This document shows, piece after piece, positions 16,921 through 24,471 of a stretch of 39,346 nt of DNA. The position numbers and the translations under genes were made by a program. Position 1 is the stretch's first letter; each line of letters starts with the position of its first letter. The DNA is from Deltaproteobacteria bacterium. GTDB taxonomy: Bacteria; Desulfobacterota; Desulfobacteria; Desulfobacterales; JAFDCJ01. The notes beneath the pieces were generated by a model. That model made no database searches. It had not been told where the DNA came from and worked only from the letters and a program-made list of their open reading frames with translations. Location: positions 1-39,346 of the forward strand of contig JAJRVC010000326.1 in NCBI GenBank assembly GCA_024277475.1. The letters run 5' to 3'.

Positions 16921-17048
16921 GTTCACCGCAGACGCAAAGGACGCTGAGGGTAAATTTTTATTGATTTCCGCCCTTCATGTACACTGAGGTTTCTATCGGA
17001 TCAACAGACAGGAAAATCCTTCTTCCCTTTGCGTTCTCTGCGGTGAAC
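16921..17048. repeat. Imperfect inverted repeat, intergenic palindromic element
   Basis: GTTCACCGCAGACGCAAAGG (16921-16940) is matched in reverse complement at 17026-17048, where three extra bases are inserted. About 85 bases separate the arms. The same style of sequence (GCAGAG/CTCTGC palindromes) is seen at 29346-29409. It supplies the spurious GTG start upstream of the glycosyltransferase. Confidence 0.6.
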
Positions 17049-17104
17049 TGTTACCAATTTTTCAAACAATCATGCCGATGATTGTCACTTCGATTGACCG
17101 GGTT

Positions 17105-18331
17105 CTATAGTTTACTATCATAGATTTCGGGATAAAGTTTTTTAGCGCATTCGGGACAAATACTGTGGCTGAATTTCGCATCCGTATGATTGCGAATATA
17201 GATTTCAAGCCGCTCCCAGGAACCTTTATCATCTTTAATCTTATTGCATGACGCACAGATCGGCAACAAGCCTTGCAGCGTCTTTACCTGGGAGAGGGCC
17301 CGATGGAGTCTCTGAATCAGCGATTCTCGTTCTTTTTCGGCTTCTTTTCGATCCGTAATCTCGGAAAACACACCGTCGGCATAATTTAGGCCTTTTTCCT
17401 GATCGGTGGCGATGGCTTTGTCATGCAGCCAGATCCATTGTCCATCTTTTTTTTTGATCCGGTATTCGACATCGAAAGTGCCCTTTTTACTGAAAAGTGA
17501 TTCCCAGAATTTTTTTACGTGGTTGAAATCATCAGGATGTATTCTTTCAAACAGAAAGTTTGGGCCGATCCGATATATTTCCTCCGGCGTATACCCACAA
17601 ATTTTATAAACATTTGGGCTGATATACAGGATTTTACCTTTGGAATCCGCCCTCCAGGCGATGTCGGGGATGTTGGTGACGAGGGAGCGGTATTTCCGCT
17701 CACTTTCGGTTAACGCATTTCGTGTCCTTTGAAAATATATCAGCAGAAGACCGGTGGCCAGCATCATCGCACAATACCCGCCGATCAAGTAACCCCAGGG
17801 AGCGAATTCGGTGATATTACGCAAATACGGATAATCGAGTTTGTGGATTCCCCAGATAACAAATACGCATCCGGTGAAATATTTGCCCAGTCCTTCAACT
17901 TTATTGGATCGCAGAACCACCGATCCGGCCCAGATATAGACAATACCTAAAAACGTAAACACGGGAAAGGCCTGCAGAAGAAATGAAAAATTAAACAGTG
18001 ACGAGATCACTATCCATACAGCCGCCACAATGAAGGCGACGGTCCAATTTCCGGAAATTTTCTTTTCCAGAAAAATAGCCGTGCCCTTTAACAGCAAAAG
18101 ACCGCTGAGAAAAGAGGCGCTGGAGTCGATGAAGACAAACACGGTCGATTTATCAGTGACATACATCCAGGCTGTTAGCGGGGATAAAAAAAAATATACG
18201 ATCCAGGATGCCGCCCAAAATCCAAGATAACGTTCACGATCCTGGAAAAAGAAATAAATATAGACGATTGTCAAAAAAAGCGGCACACTCGCCGCGACCA
18301 TCAGGGCTGGTAGCGTCCAGGACATAGTCAA
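17105..18331 (-). CDS. Membrane PAS-domain sensor with cysteine-rich C-terminal tail
   Basis: The 408-residue protein has six or seven hydrophobic segments in its first 205 residues, then a PAS domain (about 213-335) with RSLVTNIPDIAWRADSKGKI and the PAC-type end WIWLHDKAIATDQEKGLNYA. A short coiled coil follows, then a tail ICASCNKIKDDKGSWERLEI with HSICPECAKKLYP. The two CxxC pairs could bind zinc or another metal. No histidine kinase, GGDEF or other output domain follows. This tail is common at the ends of PAS proteins and response regulators in deltaproteobacteria, where its role is not established. The start is ATG 18331. The first 29 codons and upstream region are duplicated in decayed form at 19824-19958. 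The signal sensed is unknown. Confidence 0.8.
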   Translation of the reverse strand: MTMSWTLPALMVAASVPLFLTIVYIYFFFQDRERYLGFWAASWIVYFFLSPLTAWMYVTDKSTVFVFIDSSASFLSGLLLLKGTAIFLEKKISGNWTVAFIVAAVWIVISSLFNFSFLLQAFPVFTFLGIVYIWAGSVVLRSNKVEGLGKYFTGCVFVIWGIHKLDYPYLRNITEFAPWGYLIGGYCAMMLATGLLLIYFQRTRNALTESERKYRSLVTNIPDIAWRADSKGKILYISPNVYKICGYTPEEIYRIGPNFLFERIHPDDFNHVKKFWESLFSKKGTFDVEYRIKKKDGQWIWLHDKAIATDQEKGLNYADGVFSEITDRKEAEKERESLIQRLHRALSQVKTLQGLLPICASCNKIKDDKGSWERLEIYIRNHTDAKFSHSICPECAKKLYPEIYDSKL

Positions 18332-18377
18332 CTTCCTAGGTTAACTGTGATATTATTTAAAAACTATTAAGGTTGAT
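18242..18377 (-). repeat. Direct repeat copy A: 5' end and leader of the PAS sensor gene
   Basis: This segment covers the first codons of the PAS sensor and its upstream leader. It aligns over about 135 bases with 19824-19958 in the same orientation, with scattered substitutions and identical runs such as GTCAAAAAAAGCGGCACACT. The two copies flank the DUF4143 ATPase gene. Confidence 0.75.
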
Positions 18378-18417
18378 GTGGCCGCAAAAAGGCACCAAAA
18401 TAAAATTTTATACTTAA
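18371..18417 (-). repeat. Dispersed intergenic repeat, copy 1
   Basis: The minus strand here reads TTAAGTATAAAATTTTAT, then GGTGCCTTTTTGCGGCCAC. A close relative is found on the plus strand at 29033-29078, downstream of glpD. Both are non-coding. Its function is unknown. Confidence 0.55.
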
Positions 18418-18496
18418 TTATTTCAGTTTTCAGATTGACTTGACGGGTTCTAAGCAAAAGGTGGTTGCTCATTTAAACAAATGATGATTGCCCGTC

Positions 18497-19720
18497 TCAC
18501 TGATTTTCCGCTAACAGCCTATTTTCGGCCAACAACCCGGCAAAGTGGTCAAAAGGAAATACATCAATGCCGTCATAAGTCCGCATTACAGGCCCATGGG
18601 GATAGACGACAATCCTGCGCTGCAGGCCTTTGAGATCGGTGATCGCGCGTAAGCCTTTGCACCATTTTTCTGAGAACGCCCTACCCGATTTTGCTTCTAC
18701 TGCGACAAACTCCCGATTTCGATGCAGCAAAAAATCAACTTCGGTTTCGATGCCACCGGCAGGTGCCCAGTAATACATATCATCGAAAATATGACGGTAA
18801 TCCTTATATGCCCTGAGTAGCTGAGCCACCAAGCCTTCAAACAAGGGCCCTTTTTCTTCAGGGATTAGTTCTCCCTGGGAGCGTTTAATCGCCCGCACCA
18901 GGCCGGGATCACACCAGTACCACTTGGGAAGCTTTCGTTCCCGTACCCTCATTTTAGCCTCGTAACCGGGAAGACGGAAACAGAGTAGGGTCTCCTCAAG
19001 AATGTCGAGATACCCTGCCACGGTCGTTCTGGCAACACCTGCTTCTCTGGCAATATTGCTCACATTCAGAGCTTGGCCTTGATAAAGGGCAGCAATCGGC
19101 AGGAAGCGGGCAAATCCGGCCAGGTTTCGCACCAGAGCTTCGGTCTGAATTTCTTCCTTCAGATACAACTGTGCATAGGCTGCCAGTGTTTCCGATTTTT
19201 CAACCGAGTCCCAGACGATGGGCAGCAATCCAAATCGAAGCACTTCGTCGACGTCGAGTGGCTCGTTAAGTTCTTCCGGCACAAAGGGATGCATAGAACG
19301 GTTTAATGCACGCCCGGCAAGCAGGTTGACACCGGCCCTTTTGAGTTTGCGGGCGCTTGACCCGCACAGTACAAATTTAAGCTGCTTTTTTTCGATATAC
19401 CTATGTACCTCATTCAACAGTGCCGGCAACCGTTGCACTTCATCGATGACTACCCATCTACCAGCGGGGATAGCACGCAGCTGGTTTGCCAAAAGTCCGG
19501 GATTGGCCAGCAGGCCTTGATAAGTGGCTTCGGACAATAAATCGATTACGTGGGCGTCGGGAAAGAGAGCTCGCAACCAGGTGCTTTTCCCAGTGCCCCG
19601 CGGTCCAAGAAGAAAAAAGCTTTGTGAAGGTGGTTTGAGAATTCTTTTCAGCATTTTAGACAACCATGTCGTCATTTTTCGTCGCAATTTGACGTCATCA
19701 TAGTCAAAAATCAGTGTCAA
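18497..19720 (-). CDS. AAA-type ATPase with DUF4143 C-terminal domain
   Basis: This P-loop ATPase belongs to the AAA_14 plus DUF4143 group, a widespread family of unknown role sometimes called archaeal-type ATPases. Walker A FFLLGPRGTGKSTWL lies near residues 36-50, Walker B RWVVIDEVQRLPALLNEVHR near 88-108, and sensor-1-like FVLCGSSARKL near 115. A winged-helix linker, NIAREAGVARTTVAGYLDIL, lies near 225. The nuclease-like C-terminal motif ETEVDFLLHRNREFVAVEAK ends the DUF4143 domain (E-x-D plus E-x-K). The listed start at TTG 19720 is unlikely; ATG 19675 or ATG 19654 gives the usual family N-terminus. It stands alone between two copies of the PAS-sensor 5' region. Confidence 0.8.
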   Translation of the reverse strand: MTLIFDYDDVKLRRKMTTWLSKMLKRILKPPSQSFFLLGPRGTGKSTWLRALFPDAHVIDLLSEATYQGLLANPGLLANQLRAIPAGRWVVIDEVQRLPALLNEVHRYIEKKQLKFVLCGSSARKLKRAGVNLLAGRALNRSMHPFVPEELNEPLDVDEVLRFGLLPIVWDSVEKSETLAAYAQLYLKEEIQTEALVRNLAGFARFLPIAALYQGQALNVSNIAREAGVARTTVAGYLDILEETLLCFRLPGYEAKMRVRERKLPKWYWCDPGLVRAIKRSQGELIPEEKGPLFEGLVAQLLRAYKDYRHIFDDMYYWAPAGGIETEVDFLLHRNREFVAVEAKSGRAFSEKWCKGLRAITDLKGLQRRIVVYPHGPVMRTYDGIDVFPFDHFAGLLAENRLLAENQ

Positions 19721-19823
19721 GTCAATCTAAAAATAGCAAATCTCCATTACGAACCCTTTCATCTCTTTTCCGGATAATCCCTTAGAGCTTTTCCTTCCAA
19801 ATTCAAGCTTTGACACTTTGATT

Positions 19824-19958
19824 CTGGAAAAAGAAATCAATATAGACGAATGTCAAAAAAAGCGGCACACTCATTCCGGTCATCAGAGCTGGTAGCGTCC
19901 GAGACGAACTTAGTTTCCGAGTTTAATTGCGACATTATTTAAAAATTATCAAGGCTGA
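19824..19958 (-). pseudogene. Decayed second copy of the PAS sensor 5' end
   Basis: The minus strand matches the first ~29 codons and leader of the PAS sensor at 18242-18377. In the same frame it reads RTLPALMTGMSVPLFLTFVY, where the intact gene has TLPALMVAASVPLFLTIVY. The ATG of the intact gene is TCT here, and the gene breaks off after FFFQ. It is a truncated paralogue remnant, followed downstream (leftward) by the DUF4143 ATPase gene. Confidence 0.7.
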
Positions 19959-19970
19959 AGGAGTAACATT

Positions 19971-20639
19971 TCAAAATTTCAGATCTCTTAAAAATTCATG
20001 CGCAGGAAGCATACTCAAAGGGCCCTTCGCTTTTTTTTGTCTCAGGTTATGGACAATCTGAACCGGTTTTGCAGTTTTCAAAAAATTATGAAAACGAGAC
20101 AGGGATGGAGAAAAACTGTCGTCGCCTGATTTTACTTCAATCATCATTAACGGCTTGTTATCAATAACCGGAAGGAAATCCACTTCATTTTTTTCCTTGT
20201 CCCTGAGATAATGAAGAGCAACCCTCCTTCCGGTTGTATCTTCAATAAAATGAAGCTCCCGCAAGAGTGCACAGGCAACCGTATTTTCCAGTTTGGCACC
20301 CAGATGCCCATCAACGGCACCTGTATCATATAAATAATATTTCGATTCTTTTAACAGGCTGCGCGCTATATTTTTATGATAGGGGCGAACAGGAAAAATT
20401 ATATACAAGTTTTCAAGAATTTGAAGCCAGTGCTTCACCGTATGAACAGAGACCTGAAGATCATTCGATAACGATGAAAATGAAGTTGTCGACCCCACAC
20501 GTGCTCTTATCAGATCGATCAGTATTTCAATGGATTTTATATCCCTGACTCTTTCCAGGTCTAAAAGATCTTCCCGAATGATTGTATCCGTATGGGTTCT
20601 TCGCCACCCTATTAATTCCTTCTGAGAGTTATATGTCAC
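19971..20639 (-). pseudogene. DUF4143 protein lacking its ATPase half
   Basis: The 222-residue product matches the DUF4143 half of AAA_14/DUF4143 proteins. It includes WRRTHTDTIIREDLLDLERV, the winged-helix region LSNDLQVSVHTVKHWLQILE, RPYHKNIARSLLKESKYYLY, and the nuclease-like end KNEVDFLPVIDNKPLMMIEV. The usual N-terminal 150 residues with Walker A and B are missing; upstream of GTG 20639 there is no P-loop in any frame I could see. It is not a recent copy of the 18497-19720 gene, since the linker and C-terminal sequences differ substantially. It is probably a 5'-truncated remnant; a stand-alone domain protein is less likely. Confidence 0.65.
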
Positions 20640-21039
20640 GGACGCTTATCACTCACTATCGATTGAAGGGTATCGCGTCAGCCCTGAACGGGTTTTTATA
20701 TCAGCGATGCCCATAAATAAAAGGTGGCATAGGCCTGCCGGTTTTGCCGGCGGTCTGAAAATCTGCGGAAATCGTCGAAGGTTGGTTTTTCGCTTAAACC
20801 CAGCTGCTTCTTGACGGCGTTTTGCAGTCCGAATTCTGCGGCAAAGGTGCTCTGGCGGAGCAGGAGGGCGAACAATAAATCTTCGTTGTTTTGACACCGA
20901 TTAAATTTTTATTTCTCATTCGGCAATTCCGGTTAACGTTAAAATATCTTGAAATTACAACCATTATTTCTTAATGTCAAATAGTGTCCTTAACTCTGAA
21001 CGTTGAACCCTGAACCTGTGAACGGTTACGAGAAAAATT
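20640..21039. other. Intergenic region upstream of prmA
   Basis: This 400-base stretch holds a start-less leftward coding-like fragment (20696-20908). Just before prmA, at about 20995-21028, it has a short TGAACCCTGAACC-type intergenic motif, also found in related form at about 29220-29250. No promoter could be assigned with confidence. Confidence 0.5.
20696..20908 (-). pseudogene. Unidentified C-terminal protein fragment
   Basis: A leftward open frame without a start codon encodes NEDLLFALLLRQSTFAAEFG, then LQNAVKKQLGLSEKPTFDDF, and ends in AYATFYLWASLI before TAA. Its composition looks like genuine protein, and the frame is closed upstream by TAA at 20911-20909. I do not recognise the family. 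It is probably the tail of a gene lost by deletion. Confidence 0.3.
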
Positions 21040-21963
21040 ATGAAATGGATTGAAACAAAAATTGTCTTTGATCATCCGAATAAGGATCTGGCCGTCGACC
21101 TGATTTCCGATGTCTTTTACGATTTCGGGCTGCAGGGAGTTGTTGTTGAAGATCCTCGTATCGAACCCGGGGAAGGATGGGCGGAAGATGCTGTCGGACG
21201 TCCCGATCGTTATACGGTGACCGGGTATTTTCCTGGCGATAACCGGATCGGGAAGCGATTCAAAATTTTTGAAAACAAACTGTTGCAATTAAAAGAAAAA
21301 CTCGGCCTGATTTACAGGATGAGTTACAAAGAACTTGATTAAGAGGACTGGGCTCACTCGTGGAAAAAATATTTTTGGCCCCAAAAGATCGGCCGCAATA
21401 TGGTGGTCAAGCCGACCTGGCGGGATTACCGGGCCGATACGGGCGAGGTAGTCATCGAGTTGGATCCCGGCATGGCCTTCGGGACCGGAACACACCCGAC
21501 CACGGCCCTGTGTATCTCCATGGTTGAAAATTACCTAAAAAAAGGTGATTTGTTTTTAGATATCGGCACCGGTTCCGGCATTTTGATGATTGCAGCCGCC
21601 AAGCTGGGGGCCGATAAAATTCGCGGGGTTGATCATGACGAAACAGCGGTGCCTATTGCCGTTGATAATTTAAGGCGAAATGGTATTGAAGCGCAGCAGT
21701 TTTTTGTAAACTGTGCCAATCTTGCGGAAGGAATCAAAGAGAGGTATGATATCGTTGTCGCCAATATCCTCAGCCAGGTAATTTTGGATCTGCTAAATGA
21801 CATCAGGAGCGTGTTGAAGGCCGGCGGAATTTTTATCTGTTCAGGAATCGTCGATAAGAACGAAAAGCAGGTTGTCGCTGCAATGAAAAATATCGGCTTT
21901 GAAATTCTTGAAATTAGTACACAAGACGAGTGGGTGGCAATTGCAGGGCGACTGACGGCATAG
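21040..21963 (+). pseudogene. prmA: Ribosomal protein L11 methyltransferase PrmA interrupted by TAA
   Basis: PrmA trimethylates ribosomal protein L11. The 308-codon frame is uninterrupted except for one TAA at 21340-21342. Residues 1-100 form the L11-recognition domain. After the stop, in the same frame, come EDWAHSWKKYF, VVKPTWRDY, and the methyltransferase motif FLDIGTGSGILMIAAAKLGA with GVDHDE and NILSQVI. The family usually has Glu-Glu-Asp-Trp here, so TAA probably replaces GAA by one base change. ATG 21400 could restart a 187-residue catalytic half, but no good ribosome binding site precedes it. Either the gene is inactivated, or the base is a sequencing or assembly error. L11 methylation is dispensable in E. 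coli, so loss is tolerable. Confidence 0.85.
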
Positions 21964-22075
21964 GGCATGGGGAATTCGGAAGTTGGAAGTTGGAATGCGG
22001 AAGATAAGAAAAAGCGTAGGACAAAAGGAATTCTATCGATTTTAATAGAACTGACTGAGCGAAGCGACATCCACA

Positions 22076-22103
22076 ATTCGTCATTCGTCATTCGTCATTC
22101 GTC
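22076..22103. repeat. Four tandem ATTCGTC heptamers
   Basis: ATTCGTC is repeated four times without spacing, just upstream of the response regulator gene. It is too short and has no spacers, so it is not a CRISPR array. Similar CGTCATTCGT-like runs are common intergenic sequence in deltaproteobacteria. It lies within the leader of the two-component operon. Confidence 0.7.
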
Positions 22104-22134
22104 AATTCCGGCTTGTCCGGGTTGGGAGGATACG

Positions 22135-22815
22135 ATGAGAATTTTACTGGTGGAAGATGACAGTAAAATTGCTTCTTTCATTGTTAGAGGATTTAAAGCC
22201 GAAGGCTTTGCCGTGGATCATGCCGCTGACGGGGAAGATGGTTTGCACCTGGCATTGACCGAACCCTATGATGCTGCCATCATCGACCTCATGCTACCCA
22301 AGCTGGATGGCTTATCACTCATTGAGAAAATGCGGCGGGAGAAGATCAAGACCCCGGTGATTATTCTGAGTGCCAGGGGATCTGTTGACGATCGCGTCAA
22401 GGGGCTGCAAACCGGTGGCGATGATTACCTGACCAAACCGTTTGCCTTTTCCGAACTGCTGGCCAGGGTCCAGGCCTTGATTCGACGCAGCAGCGATGTA
22501 TCAGAGCCGACCAAACTGATGGTGGGAGATGTCAGCATAAATCTTATTACACGGGAAGTCGTCCGGTCCGGTAAGACCATCGAGTTGCAGCCGTTGGAAT
22601 TTTCATTGCTTGAATACTTAATGCGCAATACCGGACGTGTTGTTTCTAAAACCATGATCATGGAACATGTCTGGGATTATTATTTTGATCCACAGACTAA
22701 TGTGGTGGAATCCCGGATCTACAAGCTACGGGAAAAAATTGATAAGGGGTTTTCCAACAAGCTGATCCACACGGTGCGCGGGGTGGGCTATGTCTTTAAA
22801 GAAAAATCCGCTTAA
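22135..22815 (+). CDS. OmpR/PhoB-family response regulator
   Basis: This 226-residue DNA-binding response regulator begins MRILLVEDDSKIASFIVRGF. The acidic pocket VEDD and the phosphoacceptor Asp51 in IIDLMLPKLDG are present, with the conserved Lys in YLTKPFAF. The C-terminal winged helix ends VWDYYFDPQTNVVESRIYKL and RGVGYVFKE. The start is ATG 22135 with GGAGGA at 22125-22130; an upstream in-frame start at 21967 would prepend repeat-derived sequence. It overlaps the histidine kinase gene by 26 bases, so the two form an operon and a cognate pair. It most resembles the CusR/QseB-like group. The target genes are unknown. Confidence 0.92.
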   Translation: MRILLVEDDSKIASFIVRGFKAEGFAVDHAADGEDGLHLALTEPYDAAIIDLMLPKLDGLSLIEKMRREKIKTPVIILSARGSVDDRVKGLQTGGDDYLTKPFAFSELLARVQALIRRSSDVSEPTKLMVGDVSINLITREVVRSGKTIELQPLEFSLLEYLMRNTGRVVSKTMIMEHVWDYYFDPQTNVVESRIYKLREKIDKGFSNKLIHTVRGVGYVFKEKSA

Positions 22816-24226
22816 AATTCGTCATACCCTGGCATTCCGGTTAACCCTCTGGTATGCAGGAATATTTATGCTTTCCGCATGTGTGGCATTTTTTTTCTTT
22901 TATCTGTTGATCACTTCCGTCATACGGCAACAGACCGATCAGGGTCTTTCAAGCGAGGTCAGAACTTTTTCTTCGATCCTGTCGACACAGGGCACCCAGG
23001 CAGTTAAACGCCAGGCATTTCTTGAGGCCCAGGCTGCAGGAGAGAAAAAGATTTTTTTCCGCCTGCTTTATAATACCGGCCAGGTGTTTTCTTCTTCCAA
23101 TATGTCTTACTGGCGCGATATCGGGATAAATAAGAGTGCCGTCAACCATTTGCTGAGCAATGGGGTACCATTTTTCGACACAATCAGTATCCCGGATCGT
23201 AAGCACGAGATACGCGTTCTTTACGCAATTATCGGACCCGGCATGATGTTGCAGCTGGGGCAATCCATGGAGAACCATACGCGCATCATCGAAATCTTTC
23301 GCAGGGTTTTTATCATCACCATGGCCATCCTGTTTGTTTTGGCTGTTGTGGTCGGTTGGTTTATGGCCAGACGGGCACTGGTGGGAGTTGAAACGGTGAC
23401 ACAGACTGCGCGCAGAATATCAGACGGCAGTCTTGAAAAGCGGGTTCCGGTAAAAAAGGGAATGGACGAAATCGATCAACTGGCGCTTACTTTTAATCAG
23501 ATGCTGGACCGGATCCAGAAATTGGTGACCGGGATCAAGGAAATGAGTGACAACATTGCCCACGACCTCAAAAGTCCGATTACCCGGATTCGCGGGATCG
23601 CCGAAATCTCCCTGACCGCCGATTCTTCGTTAAAGGACTACGAAAGTATGGCGGCCAGCACCATCGAAGAATGTGACCGGCTTTTGGAAATGATTAACAC
23701 CATGCTGATGATTTCAAAGACCGAAGCCGGCGTCGACCAGCTTGATTGCCGCAAGATGGATATTGCCGGTCTTGTTCGTGATGCCTGCGATTTGTTTCAA
23801 TCTTCGGCCGAAGATAAAGACCTTAAACTGGTTTGTAATACACCCGAAAAATTCAGCATCTATGGCGATATGCGCCTGATTCAAAGGATGATTGCAAACC
23901 TGCTTGATAATGCCATCAAATACACACCGTCAAACGGATCCATTCATGTCGGCATACAGTCTACAGATAATCAGGCGGCTCAGATATCGGTAAAAGATAC
24001 GGGCATCGGAATTTTACGGCAAGACCTTGCCCACATCTTTGAACGCTTTTATCGCTGCGATCCCAGCCGGTCTCAGACCGGCACCGGACTGGGCCTCAGT
24101 TTTGCGCGGGCCGTTGCGCGAGCCCACAACGGGGATATTACCGTTACCAGTATTCCAAACAAAGGGAGTACGTTTACCGTCACCCTGCCAATAATGCCTG
24201 GCCCGGAATTGAAGGTTGAAGGTTGA
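22790..24226 (+). CDS. Membrane sensor histidine kinase, partner of the OmpR-type regulator
   Basis: The 478-residue sensor kinase has a transmembrane helix at about 14-38, a periplasmic sensor region of about 130 residues, and a second transmembrane helix at about 172-195 (VFIITMAILFVLAVVVGWFM). HAMP follows (about 196-250), then HisKA with the phosphoacceptor His258 in DNIAHDLKSPITRIRG. The ATPase domain has the N box LLDNAIKYTPSNGS, the G1 box VKDTGIGI and the G2 box GTGLGLSFARAV. It overlaps the response regulator and has no other operon partner. The domain order is that of heavy-metal-sensor-like kinases, but no metal-binding motif is evident in the periplasmic part. The signal is unknown. 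Confidence 0.9.
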   Translation: MSLKKNPLKIRHTLAFRLTLWYAGIFMLSACVAFFFFYLLITSVIRQQTDQGLSSEVRTFSSILSTQGTQAVKRQAFLEAQAAGEKKIFFRLLYNTGQVFSSSNMSYWRDIGINKSAVNHLLSNGVPFFDTISIPDRKHEIRVLYAIIGPGMMLQLGQSMENHTRIIEIFRRVFIITMAILFVLAVVVGWFMARRALVGVETVTQTARRISDGSLEKRVPVKKGMDEIDQLALTFNQMLDRIQKLVTGIKEMSDNIAHDLKSPITRIRGIAEISLTADSSLKDYESMAASTIEECDRLLEMINTMLMISKTEAGVDQLDCRKMDIAGLVRDACDLFQSSAEDKDLKLVCNTPEKFSIYGDMRLIQRMIANLLDNAIKYTPSNGSIHVGIQSTDNQAAQISVKDTGIGILRQDLAHIFERFYRCDPSRSQTGTGLGLSFARAVARAHNGDITVTSIPNKGSTFTVTLPIMPGPELKVEG

Positions 24227-24345
24227 AGATTTGTGGTATTGCTTCTCTCTGTCTTTTCTATTTAAATCGAGAGGAGCCCTTCCCTGCGCTCAGAGCCGGT
24301 CTGATTTTATTTTTTAGCAGCTAAGAGAAAAAAGAGAAAAACAAA

Positions 24346-24360
24346 GGGGTCACCCATCTT
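24346..24360. repeat. REP-like motif, second copy
   Basis: GGGGTCACCCATCTT resembles GGGGTCGCCCATTCTT in the hairpin at 6791-6806. It lies in the 245-base gap between the histidine kinase and the dihydrouridine synthase. No clear pairing partner was found here, so it may be half of an element. Confidence 0.35.
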
Positions 24361-24471
24361 AACTCTTAAATATTGATAAAAGCGAAGGCAGTTGGGGATT
24401 TACGCTTCGCTACAACCCCGCGAGCGGGATCACTGTTACGCTACGATCGGCTACGCTCGTCCGGGTTTAAT

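Noticed and set aside
20649..20897. An 82-codon minus-strand frame in the gap upstream of prmA
   Set aside because: It has Arg/Pro-rich shadow composition, and a better coding-like frame overlaps it on the same strand (20696-20908).
21340..21342. Recoding (selenocysteine or pyrrolysine) at the prmA stop
   Set aside because: The codon is TAA, which is not used for either residue, and the family has Glu at this position.
22076..22103. Possible CRISPR array
   Set aside because: The four heptamers are directly adjacent, with no spacers and no cas genes nearby.
21967..22134. N-terminal extension of the response regulator
   Set aside because: The in-frame extension translates intergenic repeats, while ATG 22135 has a GGAGGA site and the normal family start.
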